DNA of 64,000 nucleotides from Rhodococcus sp. 14-1411-2a (GTDB lineage: Bacteria > Actinomycetota > Actinomycetes > Mycobacteriales > Mycobacteriaceae), in assembly GCF_002259485.1 (NCBI RefSeq), contig NZ_NPGA01000005.1:1-64000 (forward strand), given 5' to 3'. Of this stretch, positions 30,621 to 39,620 are shown in pieces (position 1 is the stretch's first letter; every line of letters starts with the position of its first letter). The notes beneath the pieces are model-generated. The model had not been told where the DNA came from. It was given only the letters and a program-made list of their open reading frames with translations, and did no database searches. The translations under genes and the position numbers were made by a program.

Positions 30621-32542
30621 AACTCGGCCGCCCGGTCGACGAACCACGCCAACGCAGCCGGGTCGTCGACGGCGCTCGCATCGACGGTGCCTGCCGCAGC
30701 GGCACCTTGGAAAAGTCGTTTGAGCGGTACCTCGAGTTTCTTCCCCGTTCGAGTGTGGGGCAGCGCGGGCGTGGCGATGACGTCGTCGGGAACGTGTCGC
30801 GGCGACACCTGGGTTCCGATGACGGATCGGATGCGTTCACCCAACTCGTCGGTCGCGCCACCCGGGACCACGACGAACAGCGGCATCCAGTATCCGCCGT
30901 CGGGTAGCTCGATGCCCAGAACGAGCGCCTCGGTGACCTCGTCCAGCGATTCGACGGCCTGATAGATGTCAGCGCTCCCCATACGAATTCCGTTGCGGTT
31001 GAGCGTGGAATCCGACCGGCCGTGGACGAGCACACTGCCGCGATCGGTCCTGGTGATCCAGTCGCCGTGCCGCCAGATTCCCGGATAGGTCTCGAAGTAC
31101 GCCTCTCGGTAACGAGATCCGTCCGCGTCGTTCCAGAAGTGCAGCGGCATCGACGGCATCGGCTCGGTGACGACCAGTTCACCGACGGTGCCGCGGACGG
31201 GCTCGCCGTCCTCGTCGTAGGCGTCGAGCGCGACGCCGAGGAACGGCACCGACAGCTCCCCCGCCCGGACCGGCGCGGTCCGCACTCCCCCGGCGAACGC
31301 CGACACCACATCGGTGCCACCGGAGATGGAGAAGACCGGCACGTGGGCTCCGATGCTCTCCGACAACCAGATCGACGACGTCGCAGGCATCGCGGACCCG
31401 GTGATCCCGACGGCCCGCAGTGCCGAGAGATCGTGATCGGAGCCCGGATGTGCGTCGGCCTTGATGCATGCCAGTACGTACCCGGGGCTGGTGCCGAGAT
31501 AGGTCACACCCAGCCGAGCGGCGATGTCCCACAATGCATCAGGCGTCGGAAATGCGGGATTGCCGTCGGCGCACACGATCGTGGACCCGGCCAGCAGACC
31601 GGCGACCTGAAAATTCCACATCATCCAGCTGGGGCTGGTGTACCAGAAGAACACGTCCTCGGGCCCCAGATCGGAGTGCAGGGCAACGGATTTGAGATGT
31701 TCGAGCACCACGCCGCCGTGGCCGTGCACGATGCCCTTGGGCAGACCGGTGGTACCGGAGGAGAACACGACCCACAGCGGATGATCGAACGGCACTGCGA
31801 CCGGTTCCAATTCACGGCTCTGCGCTGTTGCGGCAGACCAGCTCACCGCACTTCCCGACGCCTCGCCGACCGTCACCACCAGCCGTAGCGTCGGCAGCCC
31901 GGTCGTGAGCGCGTCGACATCGGCGGCCTTGTCTCGGAACTTCCCTCCGTAGACGTACCCGTCGGCAGTGATCAGTGCCGTGGGTTCGAGTTGTCCCAGA
32001 CGATCGAGTGCTGCCGAGGCCGAGTAGTCCTGCCCGCACGCGGACCACACCGCACCCAGGCTCGCGGTCGCCAAGAATGCGATCACTGCCTCGGGGACGT
32101 TGGGCAGATATCCGACGACGCGGTCGCCGCGTCGAATTCCCGCGCCGGCCAACGTCCCCGCCAGCGCCCCGGCCTGATCGATCATCTCCTCCCACGTCAC
32201 GGTCCGCGTCGAACCGTCCTCGCGGGCGTGCACGATCGCGGCGCGACCGGGTCGAGCGTACCGAGTCACGTGGTCCACGTAGTTCAGTTCCGTACCCGGA
32301 AACCACTGTGCGCCAGGCATCGTGCGCTCCGCGAGAACCGTTGTCGGCACGCTGGAGGAGCGAACCTCGAAGAAGTCCCACACCGCTCGCCAGAACAGCT
32401 CCAGCTCGGTGGTCGACCATCGCCACAGAGCGAAGTAGTCCGGGAGAAGCACATCGTGACGTTGCTCGACGAAGCGCGCGAACTCGGTCACCCGAGCCTC
32501 GGCGAGGTCGGAATCCGTCGGCGTCCACAGCGCACTGGTCAT
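30596..32542 (-). CDS. aacS: Acetoacetate--CoA ligase (acetoacetyl-CoA synthetase)
   Basis: Activates acetoacetate with ATP and CoA to acetoacetyl-CoA for ketone-body use or lipid synthesis. The 648 residues match the family length of about 650. The N-terminus LWTPTDSDLAEARVTEFARF, NYVDHVTRYARPGRAAI, the P-loop-like FSSGTTGLPKGIVHGHGG, ISGGTDVVSAFAGG and the C-terminal HTRTGKKLEVPLKRLFQG (with the catalytic Lys) are typical. It begins 13 bp after the stop of an upstream fadD-type gene, so the two are probably one transcript. Confidence 0.93.
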   Translation of the reverse strand: MTSALWTPTDSDLAEARVTEFARFVEQRHDVLLPDYFALWRWSTTELELFWRAVWDFFEVRSSSVPTTVLAERTMPGAQWFPGTELNYVDHVTRYARPGRAAIVHAREDGSTRTVTWEEMIDQAGALAGTLAGAGIRRGDRVVGYLPNVPEAVIAFLATASLGAVWSACGQDYSASAALDRLGQLEPTALITADGYVYGGKFRDKAADVDALTTGLPTLRLVVTVGEASGSAVSWSAATAQSRELEPVAVPFDHPLWVVFSSGTTGLPKGIVHGHGGVVLEHLKSVALHSDLGPEDVFFWYTSPSWMMWNFQVAGLLAGSTIVCADGNPAFPTPDALWDIAARLGVTYLGTSPGYVLACIKADAHPGSDHDLSALRAVGITGSAMPATSSIWLSESIGAHVPVFSISGGTDVVSAFAGGVRTAPVRAGELSVPFLGVALDAYDEDGEPVRGTVGELVVTEPMPSMPLHFWNDADGSRYREAYFETYPGIWRHGDWITRTDRGSVLVHGRSDSTLNRNGIRMGSADIYQAVESLDEVTEALVLGIELPDGGYWMPLFVVVPGGATDELGERIRSVIGTQVSPRHVPDDVIATPALPHTRTGKKLEVPLKRLFQGAAAAGTVDASAVDDPAALAWFVDRAAEFQRVQRAR

Positions 32543-32555
32543 GGAAGCGAGTATG

Positions 32556-34190
32556 TCAGCCGAAGGGCAGCTGTTCGATCAGGCCGAGCGATCGCTCGCG
32601 CATCTCCACCTTGCGCACCTTGCCGGTGACCGTCATCGGGAACTCGTCGACCACGTGCACGTACCGCGGGATCTTGTAGTGAGCCAACCGCCCGTCGCAG
32701 AACTCACGCACCGCTGCCGAATCGAGCGGCGCAGCATCGTCTTTCATCCTGATCCACACCATCAGCTCTTCACCGTACTTCGGGTCGGGCACACCGATCA
32801 CCTGCGCGTCGAGGACGTCGGGATGGGTGTACAGGAACTCCTCCACTTCGCGGGGATAGATGTTCTCGCCACCGCGAATCACCATGTCCTTGATCCGTCC
32901 GGTGATCGCCACGTAGCCATCGTCGTCCATCACCCCGATGTCGCCGGTGTGCATCCACCCCTCGTCGTCGATGGCCTCGGCGGTCTTCTCCGGCTGCTCC
33001 CAGTAGCCCAACATCACCGAATACCCGCGCGTGCACAGCTCGCCCGCCTCGCCGCGCGGCAGTGTGCTGCCCTCGATCGGATCGACGATCTTGACCTCGA
33101 GGTGCGGACCGACGCGTCCGACGGTCGACACCCGTTGCTCGATGGAGTCCTCGCTCCGAGTCTGCAGGGACACCGGCGAAGTCTCGGTCATGCCGTAACA
33201 GATCGACACCTCGGCCATCCCCATGCGCTCGATCACCTGCTTCATCACCTCGGTGGGGCACGGCGATCCGGCCATGATGCCGGTACGCAGACTGCCGAGG
33301 TCGAAATCCTCGAAGTTCTCCAGTGCCAGTTCTGCGATGAACATCGTCGGGACTCCGTAGAGCGACGTGCACTTCTCCGTGGAAACGGCCGTCAACGTCG
33401 CGACCGGATCGAACGAGGGCCCGGGAATCACCATCGCTGCGCCGTGCGACGTGCACGCGAGATTGCCCATCACCATGCCGAAGCAGTGGTAGAACGGCAC
33501 CGGAATGCACACTCGATCCTCGGCGGTGTAATGGCAGAGCTCGCCGACGAAGAATCCGTTGTTGAGGATGTTTCGATGACTGAGCGTCGCACCCTTGGGG
33601 AAACCCGTTGTCCCCGAGGTGTACTGGATGTTGATGGCGTCGTCGCAGCGGAGCCGCTCGGACACATCGGTGATCATGCGCGGAGTCTTCGCCAGCGCTC
33701 GATGCCCGCGATCGGTCATCGCTTCCCACTGGATGCTCCCGATGAACAGCACCTCACGCAGAGACGGCACCTCGGGGCGGGCGTCGTCGATCATCGCCGC
33801 GTAGTCCGACCCCTTGAACTCCCTGGCCGACAACAACACCGACACCCCGGCCTGCTTCAGCACGAACTGCAACTCGTGCGAACGGTACGCGGGGTTGATG
33901 TTGACCAACACGGCACCGACCTTGGCCGTCGCGTACTGCGCCAGAACCCATTCCGGGCAGTTCGGTGCCCATATCCCGACGCGGTCCCCCACCTCGACAC
34001 CAGCCACGAGCAAGCCGGCCGCCAACAGATCGACGTCGGCGACGAACTCCGAGTAGGTCCACCGTCGCCCGGACGCAACATCTATCAGCGCATCGCGATC
34101 CGAGTACCGCGCCGCAGTTCGATCCAGATTCGCACCGATCGTGTCGTCCAGCACCGCTGTGTCCGACTCACCGGAAGAGTAACTGTCCAT
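32556..34190 (-). CDS. Fatty-acid/acyl-CoA synthetase, FadD-like
   Basis: An ANL-superfamily acid:CoA ligase of 544 residues from the ATG at 34190. Motifs: [18 protein letters not shown] (A3), [11 protein letters not shown] (A5), [16 protein letters not shown] (A7), [21 protein letters not shown] (A8) and [16 protein letters not shown] with the A10 lysine. It closely resembles the medium/long-chain FadD group with the AMP-binding fold. The frame is open further upstream, but the leader is unconserved and crosses a terminator-like hairpin. It heads a likely operon with aacS. Chain length of the substrate is unknown. Confidence 0.9.
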   Translation of the reverse strand: MDSYSSGESDTAVLDDTIGANLDRTAARYSDRDALIDVASGRRWTYSEFVADVDLLAAGLLVAGVEVGDRVGIWAPNCPEWVLAQYATAKVGAVLVNINPAYRSHELQFVLKQAGVSVLLSAREFKGSDYAAMIDDARPEVPSLREVLFIGSIQWEAMTDRGHRALAKTPRMITDVSERLRCDDAINIQYTSGTTGFPKGATLSHRNILNNGFFVGELCHYTAEDRVCIPVPFYHCFGMVMGNLACTSHGAAMVIPGPSFDPVATLTAVSTEKCTSLYGVPTMFIAELALENFEDFDLGSLRTGIMAGSPCPTEVMKQVIERMGMAEVSICYGMTETSPVSLQTRSEDSIEQRVSTVGRVGPHLEVKIVDPIEGSTLPRGEAGELCTRGYSVMLGYWEQPEKTAEAIDDEGWMHTGDIGVMDDDGYVAITGRIKDMVIRGGENIYPREVEEFLYTHPDVLDAQVIGVPDPKYGEELMVWIRMKDDAAPLDSAAVREFCDGRLAHYKIPRYVHVVDEFPMTVTGKVRKVEMRERSLGLIEQLPFG

Positions 34191-34225
34191 ACGGCCACGG
34201 TAGTGAGCCCGGTCACCCTCGGCCA

Positions 34226-34240
34226 CCCCCGAATAGGGGG
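34226..34240. terminator. GC hairpin just after eutC
   Basis: CCCCC-GAATA-GGGGG lies 3 bp beyond the eutC stop on the minus strand and before the fadD start at 34190. The stem is short but all G-C. No T-run follows, as is common in actinobacteria. It plausibly separates the ethanolamine operon from the fadD-aacS pair. Confidence 0.4.
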
Positions 34241-34243
34241 ATG

Positions 34244-35020
34244 TCACTCGAGGGTGAGGGCCTCGGCTGCCTCGAGCACATCGGCTCGCGAGGTGTCCTT
34301 CAACGCCACACCCGACCGCCCGAGCTTCCTGGCACCGGCCAACAGGCCGGCCACGATTCGTGCCGACTGCGCATACCCCTGGCCTTCCGGCGGATGGATG
34401 TTGGATACGCAATTGCGATCGGCGTCGGTGCACCCGGGTTTCGGCAGATGCGTCAGATAGATACCGAGACTGTCGGCGACCGACAACCCCGGACGCTCCC
34501 CGATCAGCACCAACACCGTCCGCACACCCATCGCAGCCGCGATGTGGTCACCGAGCGCCACCCGCGCCTCCGTTGCAATCACCGGAGCCGCGATCGAATA
34601 ACGATCGGAGAGCTCTGCTTTCAGCGCCTCCAGCATCGGCACGCCGTGATCGGCGAGCGCACGTGGGGACAACCCGTCGCCCAGCACGATGCCGATCTCG
34701 CTCTCGGAATTCACCACCTCCGACAGATCCTTCGGTTGCCGACCGAGATCTGGCCGTCGCAGATACTCCGCGCGACTCGTCGCCAACGACGTCACCACCG
34801 ACGGCGCACCGAGACCGACCTGCTCCACCCGGCCCACGAACTCCTCGACCTCGAGCGGCATGTGCACAGCATCACGCGCCGCAGCATGCGCCGAGCGAAA
34901 CTCGAGCACCCGCGTGGTCGGCAACGAATCACCGATGCGGCCCAACCCGATTCGAGCCTGCGTCATCGCGCGCAACTCGCCCCAGAACTCTGTTTCCGGT
35001 CGTTCCGCTGGCGTGCTCAT
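34244..35020 (-). CDS. eutC: Ethanolamine ammonia-lyase, small (light) subunit
   Basis: With EutB forms the adenosylcobalamin enzyme that splits ethanolamine into acetaldehyde and ammonia. The 258-residue protein begins [28 protein letters not shown] and has the family features [56 protein letters not shown] and the C-terminal [13 protein letters not shown]. The ATG at 35020 overlaps the eutB stop by 4 bp (ATGA), implying coupled synthesis of the two subunits. Confidence 0.95.
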   Translation of the reverse strand: MSTPAERPETEFWGELRAMTQARIGLGRIGDSLPTTRVLEFRSAHAAARDAVHMPLEVEEFVGRVEQVGLGAPSVVTSLATSRAEYLRRPDLGRQPKDLSEVVNSESEIGIVLGDGLSPRALADHGVPMLEALKAELSDRYSIAAPVIATEARVALGDHIAAAMGVRTVLVLIGERPGLSVADSLGIYLTHLPKPGCTDADRNCVSNIHPPEGQGYAQSARIVAGLLAGARKLGRSGVALKDTSRADVLEAAEALTLE

Positions 35021-36429
35021 CGCGCACTCATCAACGCGCGCAGCGGCGATCCCGCGGCATCGACGTCGAGGACTCTGCCGTCGGCGTCCACCATGCCCAG
35101 TCGGGAGAGCCACGACTCGAATTCCGGTGCGGGTCGCAGACCGAGAACCTGCCGAACGTAGAGCACATCGTGAAAGCTCAACGACTGGTAGCCGAGCATG
35201 ACGTCGTCGGCACCCGGCACCGCGATCACGAACGCGACCCCGGCGGTACCCAGGAGCGTCAGCAGGGTGTCCATGTCGTCCTGGTCGGCCTCGGCATGGT
35301 TGGTGTAGCAGACGTCGACACCCATCGGCAGTCCCAGCAGCTTGCCGCAGAAGTGATCTTCGAGGCCCGCCCTTATGATCTGTTTGCCGTCGTACAGGTA
35401 CTCGGGCCCGATGAATCCGACGACGGTGTTGATCAGCAGCGGCTCGAGATCGCGGGCCACCGCATACGCACGCGTTTCGAGGGTCTGCTGATCGACGGGG
35501 CGGTCGCCGGTACCGATGTGCGCGCCCGCCGACAACGCCGAACCCTGGCCTGTTTCGAGATACATGACGTTGTTCCCGACGGTTCCGCGGTGCAGCGATC
35601 GGCCGGCCTCGTTGGCTTGCCGAAGCAGCGGGATGTTCACTCCGAAGCTCGAATTGGCTCCTTCGGTGCCCGCGATGGACTGGAACACCAGATCGACCGG
35701 AACGCCCTTGTCGATCAGTTCCATCGTCGTCGTCACGTGCGAGAGCACGCACGACTGAGTGGGAATCTCGAAGCGTTGCCGGATCTCGTCGAGCAGGTGC
35801 AGCAGTTCGGCCGTCGCCTGAGGTGAGTCGGTCGCCGGGTTGATCCCGATGACCGCGTCACCCGATCCGAGCAGCAACCCGTCGAGCGTGGCCGCGGCGA
35901 TTCCGCGGGGGTCGTCCGTCGGGTGATTGGGCTGAAGCCGGGTGGTGAGCGTTCCGGGCAGTCCCACCGTCGTACGAAAAGCCGACGTCACCTGCACGGC
36001 TCGAGACACCGCGATGAGATCCTGGTTTCGCATGATCTTGCTGACCGCTGCCACCATCTCCGGAGTCAGTCCGGCGGCCACCGACCGCAACGTCGCGGCC
36101 GCGTCCGGCCTGGCGGTGACCTGGAGCAGCCAGTCCCGCAAGCCTCCGACGGTCAGGTGCGACACCGCTCCGAAGGCGATGCGATCGTGTGAATCGATGA
36201 TGAGCCGGGTGACCTCGTCGCTCTCGTACGGCACGAGCAGATCCTGCAGGAAGACGTCGAGCGAGACCTCCGACAATGCCCACTGGGCTGCCGCGCGCTC
36301 GGCATCCGATTCCGCTGCGCAGCCTGCCAATTCGTCGCCCGATCGAAGCGGTGTCGCCTTGGCCATCAAGTCCACCAACCCGTCGAAGGTGTAGGTGGTG
36401 CCCGAGACCTGCTGGGTGTAGATCGTCAT
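35017..36429 (-). CDS. eutB: Ethanolamine ammonia-lyase, large (heavy) subunit
   Basis: Catalytic TIM-barrel subunit, 470 residues, near the family length of about 455. Recognisable stretches are FLQDLLVPYESDEVTRL, RTTVGLPGTLTTRLQPNHP, GDAVIGINPATDS, FQSIAGTEGANSSFGVN, MYLETGQGSALS and the substrate/cobalamin region DVCYTNHAEADQDDMD. The ATG at 36429 overlaps the permease stop by 4 bp. No eutA-type reactivase, shell protein or alcohol dehydrogenase follows, so this is the short, microcompartment-free version of the pathway. I saw no cobalamin riboswitch upstream. Confidence 0.96.
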   Translation of the reverse strand: MTIYTQQVSGTTYTFDGLVDLMAKATPLRSGDELAGCAAESDAERAAAQWALSEVSLDVFLQDLLVPYESDEVTRLIIDSHDRIAFGAVSHLTVGGLRDWLLQVTARPDAAATLRSVAAGLTPEMVAAVSKIMRNQDLIAVSRAVQVTSAFRTTVGLPGTLTTRLQPNHPTDDPRGIAAATLDGLLLGSGDAVIGINPATDSPQATAELLHLLDEIRQRFEIPTQSCVLSHVTTTMELIDKGVPVDLVFQSIAGTEGANSSFGVNIPLLRQANEAGRSLHRGTVGNNVMYLETGQGSALSAGAHIGTGDRPVDQQTLETRAYAVARDLEPLLINTVVGFIGPEYLYDGKQIIRAGLEDHFCGKLLGLPMGVDVCYTNHAEADQDDMDTLLTLLGTAGVAFVIAVPGADDVMLGYQSLSFHDVLYVRQVLGLRPAPEFESWLSRLGMVDADGRVLDVDAAGSPLRALMSAR

Positions 36430-37880
36430 TCCAGCTCGGCCTCGGCCTCGGCCAGCGCAGCGAACTCCTCGTCCGGCGAGTTCGCGACCAGATGATGCCT
36501 GCTGTAGATGCCGAAGTAGGCCATGAACGCGACGAACACGCCGAGGCACCACAGTGCCGCTGTGGAATCGACGACGAACGTGGCGACAACGGCGAGCGCT
36601 GCGACGATCAACGCGAATCCGGTGGTCACGACGCCGCCGGGGGTTCGGTACGGGCGTTCCATGTTCGGCTCCTTGCGACGGAGCACGATGTGACTGACCA
36701 TCATCAGTACGTAGCTCAGCGCCGCGCCGAACACGGCCATGTTCAGCAACATTGCGCCCTGACCGGTCAGTGAGAGCAGGAAGCCGATGACGCCGGGGAC
36801 GATCAAGGCGAGCGTCGGGGCCTTGCGAGAGTTGGTGATGGACAGTGTCTTCGGCAGGTATCCGGCACGCGAGAGCGCGAAGAGCTGGCGCGAGTACGCG
36901 TACATGATCGAGAAGAAGGACGCAACCAGTCCGGCGAGGCCGATGTAGTTGACGATCTTGCTCGCAGTTCCGTCACCGAGGGCTTCCACCAACGGATTTC
37001 CCGATTCCTTGACGGCGTCGGCACCGCCTGCGCCGGTCACCAGGAGCAGCACGACAGCACCGGTGACGAGCAGCACGCCCATGGCGGCGATGATGCCGCG
37101 TGGGACGTTCTTGGTCGGATCCTTGGCCTCTTCTGCGGCCAGCGGAACGCCTTCGATCGCAAGGAAGAACCAGATGGCGAACGGGACGGCAGCCCAGATG
37201 CCCAGGTAGCCGAACGGCAGAAATCCCGAAGCTCCGGCTGCGTCGGTGGGCGCGATGTCGGTCAGGTTGCTCGCGTCGAATTGTCCGATGGCGGCGACGG
37301 CGAACACGATGAGTCCGACCAAGGCGATCGCGGTGATGACGAACATGATCTTGAGGGCTTCGCCTGCGCCGGAGAGATGGATTCCGATGAACACCGCATA
37401 GACCACCAGGTAGACCCACCACCCGTCGGTGATGCCGAACAGCCCGAGGGATTCGACGTAGGCACCGATGAACGTCGCGATGGCGGCGGGAGCGATGGCG
37501 TACTCGATGAGAATCGCTGTACCGGTGGCGAATCCGCCCCACGGTCCGAGAGCGCGGCGGGCGAAGGTGTAGCCACCGCCGGCCGCGGGCAGCGCCGAGG
37601 ACATTTCGGCCATGCCGAGCACCATGGCCAGGTACATGCCCGCGATGATGATCGCCGCGATGAGCAGACCACCGAAGCCACCCTCGGCGAGACCGAAATT
37701 CCATCCGGAATAGTCGCCGGAGATGACGTAGCTGACTCCGAGGCCCGCCAGCAGGACCCAGCCTGCCGTCCCCTTCTTCAGGGTTCGCTTGGCCAGGTAG
37801 TCACCGCCCTCGACGTGTGACTGAGTGCTCTCGTGGGAGCCCGATTTCGGAGGAGACGACTGGGGGTCTACTACGGACAT
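36426..37880 (-). CDS. eat: Ethanolamine permease (APC superfamily)
   Basis: A 484-residue amino-acid/polyamine/organocation transporter with about 12 membrane segments. Start at ATG 37880 (MSVVDPQSSP), six bases after GAGAGGC; an upstream in-frame start lacks a ribosome site. The first segment (GLGVSYVISGDYSGWNFGLAEGG) is diagnostic of the ethanolamine-permease group, and EMSSALPAAGGGYTFARRALGPWGG is the APC signature region. First gene of the eat-eutB-eutC operon, all joined by 4-bp overlaps, so uptake and cleavage are co-produced. Confidence 0.93.
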   Translation of the reverse strand: MSVVDPQSSPPKSGSHESTQSHVEGGDYLAKRTLKKGTAGWVLLAGLGVSYVISGDYSGWNFGLAEGGFGGLLIAAIIIAGMYLAMVLGMAEMSSALPAAGGGYTFARRALGPWGGFATGTAILIEYAIAPAAIATFIGAYVESLGLFGITDGWWVYLVVYAVFIGIHLSGAGEALKIMFVITAIALVGLIVFAVAAIGQFDASNLTDIAPTDAAGASGFLPFGYLGIWAAVPFAIWFFLAIEGVPLAAEEAKDPTKNVPRGIIAAMGVLLVTGAVVLLLVTGAGGADAVKESGNPLVEALGDGTASKIVNYIGLAGLVASFFSIMYAYSRQLFALSRAGYLPKTLSITNSRKAPTLALIVPGVIGFLLSLTGQGAMLLNMAVFGAALSYVLMMVSHIVLRRKEPNMERPYRTPGGVVTTGFALIVAALAVVATFVVDSTAALWCLGVFVAFMAYFGIYSRHHLVANSPDEEFAALAEAEAELE

Positions 37881-38016
37881 GACAAGCCTCTCGTAGCCAT
37901 AACGCTCGGGACGACGGTCACGCCCGAGGGGACGATTCACAACAGGTGTGGCGCGCGAATCGGTTCACGATAGGCGCGTGATGTAAGCGGCGCGTCATCG
38001 ATGAATGACGGGCGAA

Positions 38017-39000
38017 TTACGGCTGGTACCCGACGGCGTTGACGTCGCCGAGGTCTCCCTCGTCCGGTTCGGCGACTGTCAGTACTGCGTCCACCACAGC
38101 TCTGTTGGCTTCCAACTCACGCTCCAGCCGCCGGAGCGTGTGCGCGATGCGTGATTCTGCGAAATCACCGACGAGATCGACACTCGCCACCACGTAGAGC
38201 TGTTTGGGACCGACGAACTCGATGCGAACGAACCGGACCGACGCCACGTCGGGAAGTTCCTCGATCCGCTGCACCACCGCGTTCCATAATGCTCTCGATC
38301 CCGGTTCGCCGGTGAGGAATCGGCGGTTTCGATCTATCAGTACGAACGCGACGATTCCGAGCAGCACACCCACCAGAATCGAGCCGATGGCGTCGAAGGC
38401 AGCGTTACCGGTGAGCTGATGCAATCCGATTCCGGCACCGGCGATGACTATGCCGATCAGTGCGGCACTGTCCTCGGCGAACACTGCGCGCAGTGTCGGA
38501 TCCGAGGTCTCGAGCGCGTGATCGAGAAAGTCTCTGTGGTACTCGGCGGCCTCGCCGCGAATCTGTCGAACCGATTGCAGAAACGAGACTCCCTCGAGCA
38601 GAAATGCGATGCCGAGCACCACGTATGCGACGAGGTAGTTCTCGCTGCTCGATTCGCCGGCGAACAGCGAGGTGATGCCGTGCCACACCGACACCGCCGC
38701 ACCGGCAACGAAGAGTCCGACCGCTGCGAGAGTCGACCAGAAATAGGTCTCCCGCCCGTACCCGAGAGGCCGTCGATCGTCCGGTCCGCGGGATCCTCGA
38801 CGATTGGCGACGAGCAGGAATATCTCGTTCCCGGTATCGGCCCAGGAGTGCGCGGCTTCGGCAACCATCGACGCAGATCCGGTGAACACCGCTGCACAGG
38901 TCTTCGCGATCGCGACGCCGAGGTTGGCGACGAAAGCGATGACCACGGTGCGCAGGCTCTCGTCACCCTCGACGTGGTTGGACTTCGGTGCGCTCTTCAT
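38017..39000 (-). CDS. Cation diffusion facilitator (CDF) family metal transporter
   Basis: A 327-residue inner-membrane metal/proton antiporter. Six hydrophobic segments come first; TM2 carries AEAAHSWADTGNE, matching the HxxxD-type metal site, and TM5 carries EDSAALIGIVIAG with the paired acidic residues. A C-terminal cytoplasmic domain of about 100 residues follows (from FLTGEPGSRALW). Start ATG is at 39000. Metal specificity (zinc, manganese, iron) is not resolvable. A strong terminator separates it from the upstream dehydrogenase unit, and 136 bp lie before the divergent-in-function permease gene. Confidence 0.88.
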   Translation of the reverse strand: MKSAPKSNHVEGDESLRTVVIAFVANLGVAIAKTCAAVFTGSASMVAEAAHSWADTGNEIFLLVANRRGSRGPDDRRPLGYGRETYFWSTLAAVGLFVAGAAVSVWHGITSLFAGESSSENYLVAYVVLGIAFLLEGVSFLQSVRQIRGEAAEYHRDFLDHALETSDPTLRAVFAEDSAALIGIVIAGAGIGLHQLTGNAAFDAIGSILVGVLLGIVAFVLIDRNRRFLTGEPGSRALWNAVVQRIEELPDVASVRFVRIEFVGPKQLYVVASVDLVGDFAESRIAHTLRRLERELEANRAVVDAVLTVAEPDEGDLGDVNAVGYQP

Positions 39001-39023
39001 CGTTCGCACTGTATGCGCTCCGC

Positions 39024-39071
39024 GCAGTGGTGCGGCTGAGTGCCGCCTGGGGCTCTCAGCCGCGCCACTGC
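39024..39071. terminator. Strong stem-loop terminator after the aldehyde dehydrogenase/DUF779 unit
   Basis: Arms 39024-39040 and 39055-39071 pair over 17 bp with a single G-T wobble and a 14-nt loop. The core reads CGGCTGAG against CTCAGCCG and the outer part CAGTGG against CCACTG. It starts 9 bp past the DUF779 stop and ends before the CDF start. No T-run is present, but this is by far the most stable hairpin I saw between genes. Confidence 0.8.
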
Positions 39072-39080
39072 CGCAGGCAT

Positions 39081-39620
39081 TCAGCCCTGGAGCATCCCCG
39101 GAACGGGACATGCGTCGACGGCCTCGGCGACCACCAGCGGATCGTCGGGGATCTCCGGCCGTCGGCCTTCTTCCCAGTCGACACCCACGAGCGGTGGGTA
39201 CTCGGCGAGGATGTCGTTCTCCTCGGCGGTGTACGCACGTCCGCGGCTGAGGAAGCGCACTCCCTCGGGCGATTCGAGCGAGAACCCACCGCCGCGGCCG
39301 GGAACCACGTCGAGCACGAGCTGCGTGTGCTTCCACGCCTGGAACTGAGACCCCGAAATCCACACCGGTACACCGTCGCTCCCGCTCGGGAGGCCCTGTG
39401 GGACCTCGCCGACGCCGAGCCTGAGGTCGATGTACCCCAGGAGAACGTCCCGGTCGCCGACGATGAATTCGCCGGCGGGATAACACATCGGCGACGACCC
39501 GTCACAGCATCCCCCGGACTGATGCATCATCAGTTCGCCGTGGATACCGCCGAGGCGACGGAGCAGGTCCATCGCCTCGACGGTGGTCTTCAGCCGCGCA
39601 GGCGGCCGAGGGGCATTCAT
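39081..39620 (-). CDS. DUF779 protein, partner of acetaldehyde dehydrogenase
   Basis: A 179-residue protein of the DUF779 family, whose genes commonly sit next to aldehyde dehydrogenases in actinobacteria and proteobacteria. The family-type segments are HQSGGCCDGSSPMCYP (three Cys that could bind metal), EFIVGDRDVLLG and SGSQFQAWKHTQLVLDVVPG. Its ATG shares one base with the stop of the dehydrogenase (TGATG), so it is coupled to it. Function unproven; a role in protecting or maturing the dehydrogenase is only a guess. Confidence 0.85.
   Translation of the reverse strand: MNAPRPPARLKTTVEAMDLLRRLGGIHGELMMHQSGGCCDGSSPMCYPAGEFIVGDRDVLLGYIDLRLGVGEVPQGLPSGSDGVPVWISGSQFQAWKHTQLVLDVVPGRGGGFSLESPEGVRFLSRGRAYTAEENDILAEYPPLVGVDWEEGRRPEIPDDPLVVAEAVDACPVPGMLQG

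Noticed and set aside
37881..38016. Cobalamin riboswitch before the ethanolamine operon
   Set aside because: Only 136 bp are available and no B12-box-like sequence or suitable fold was seen.
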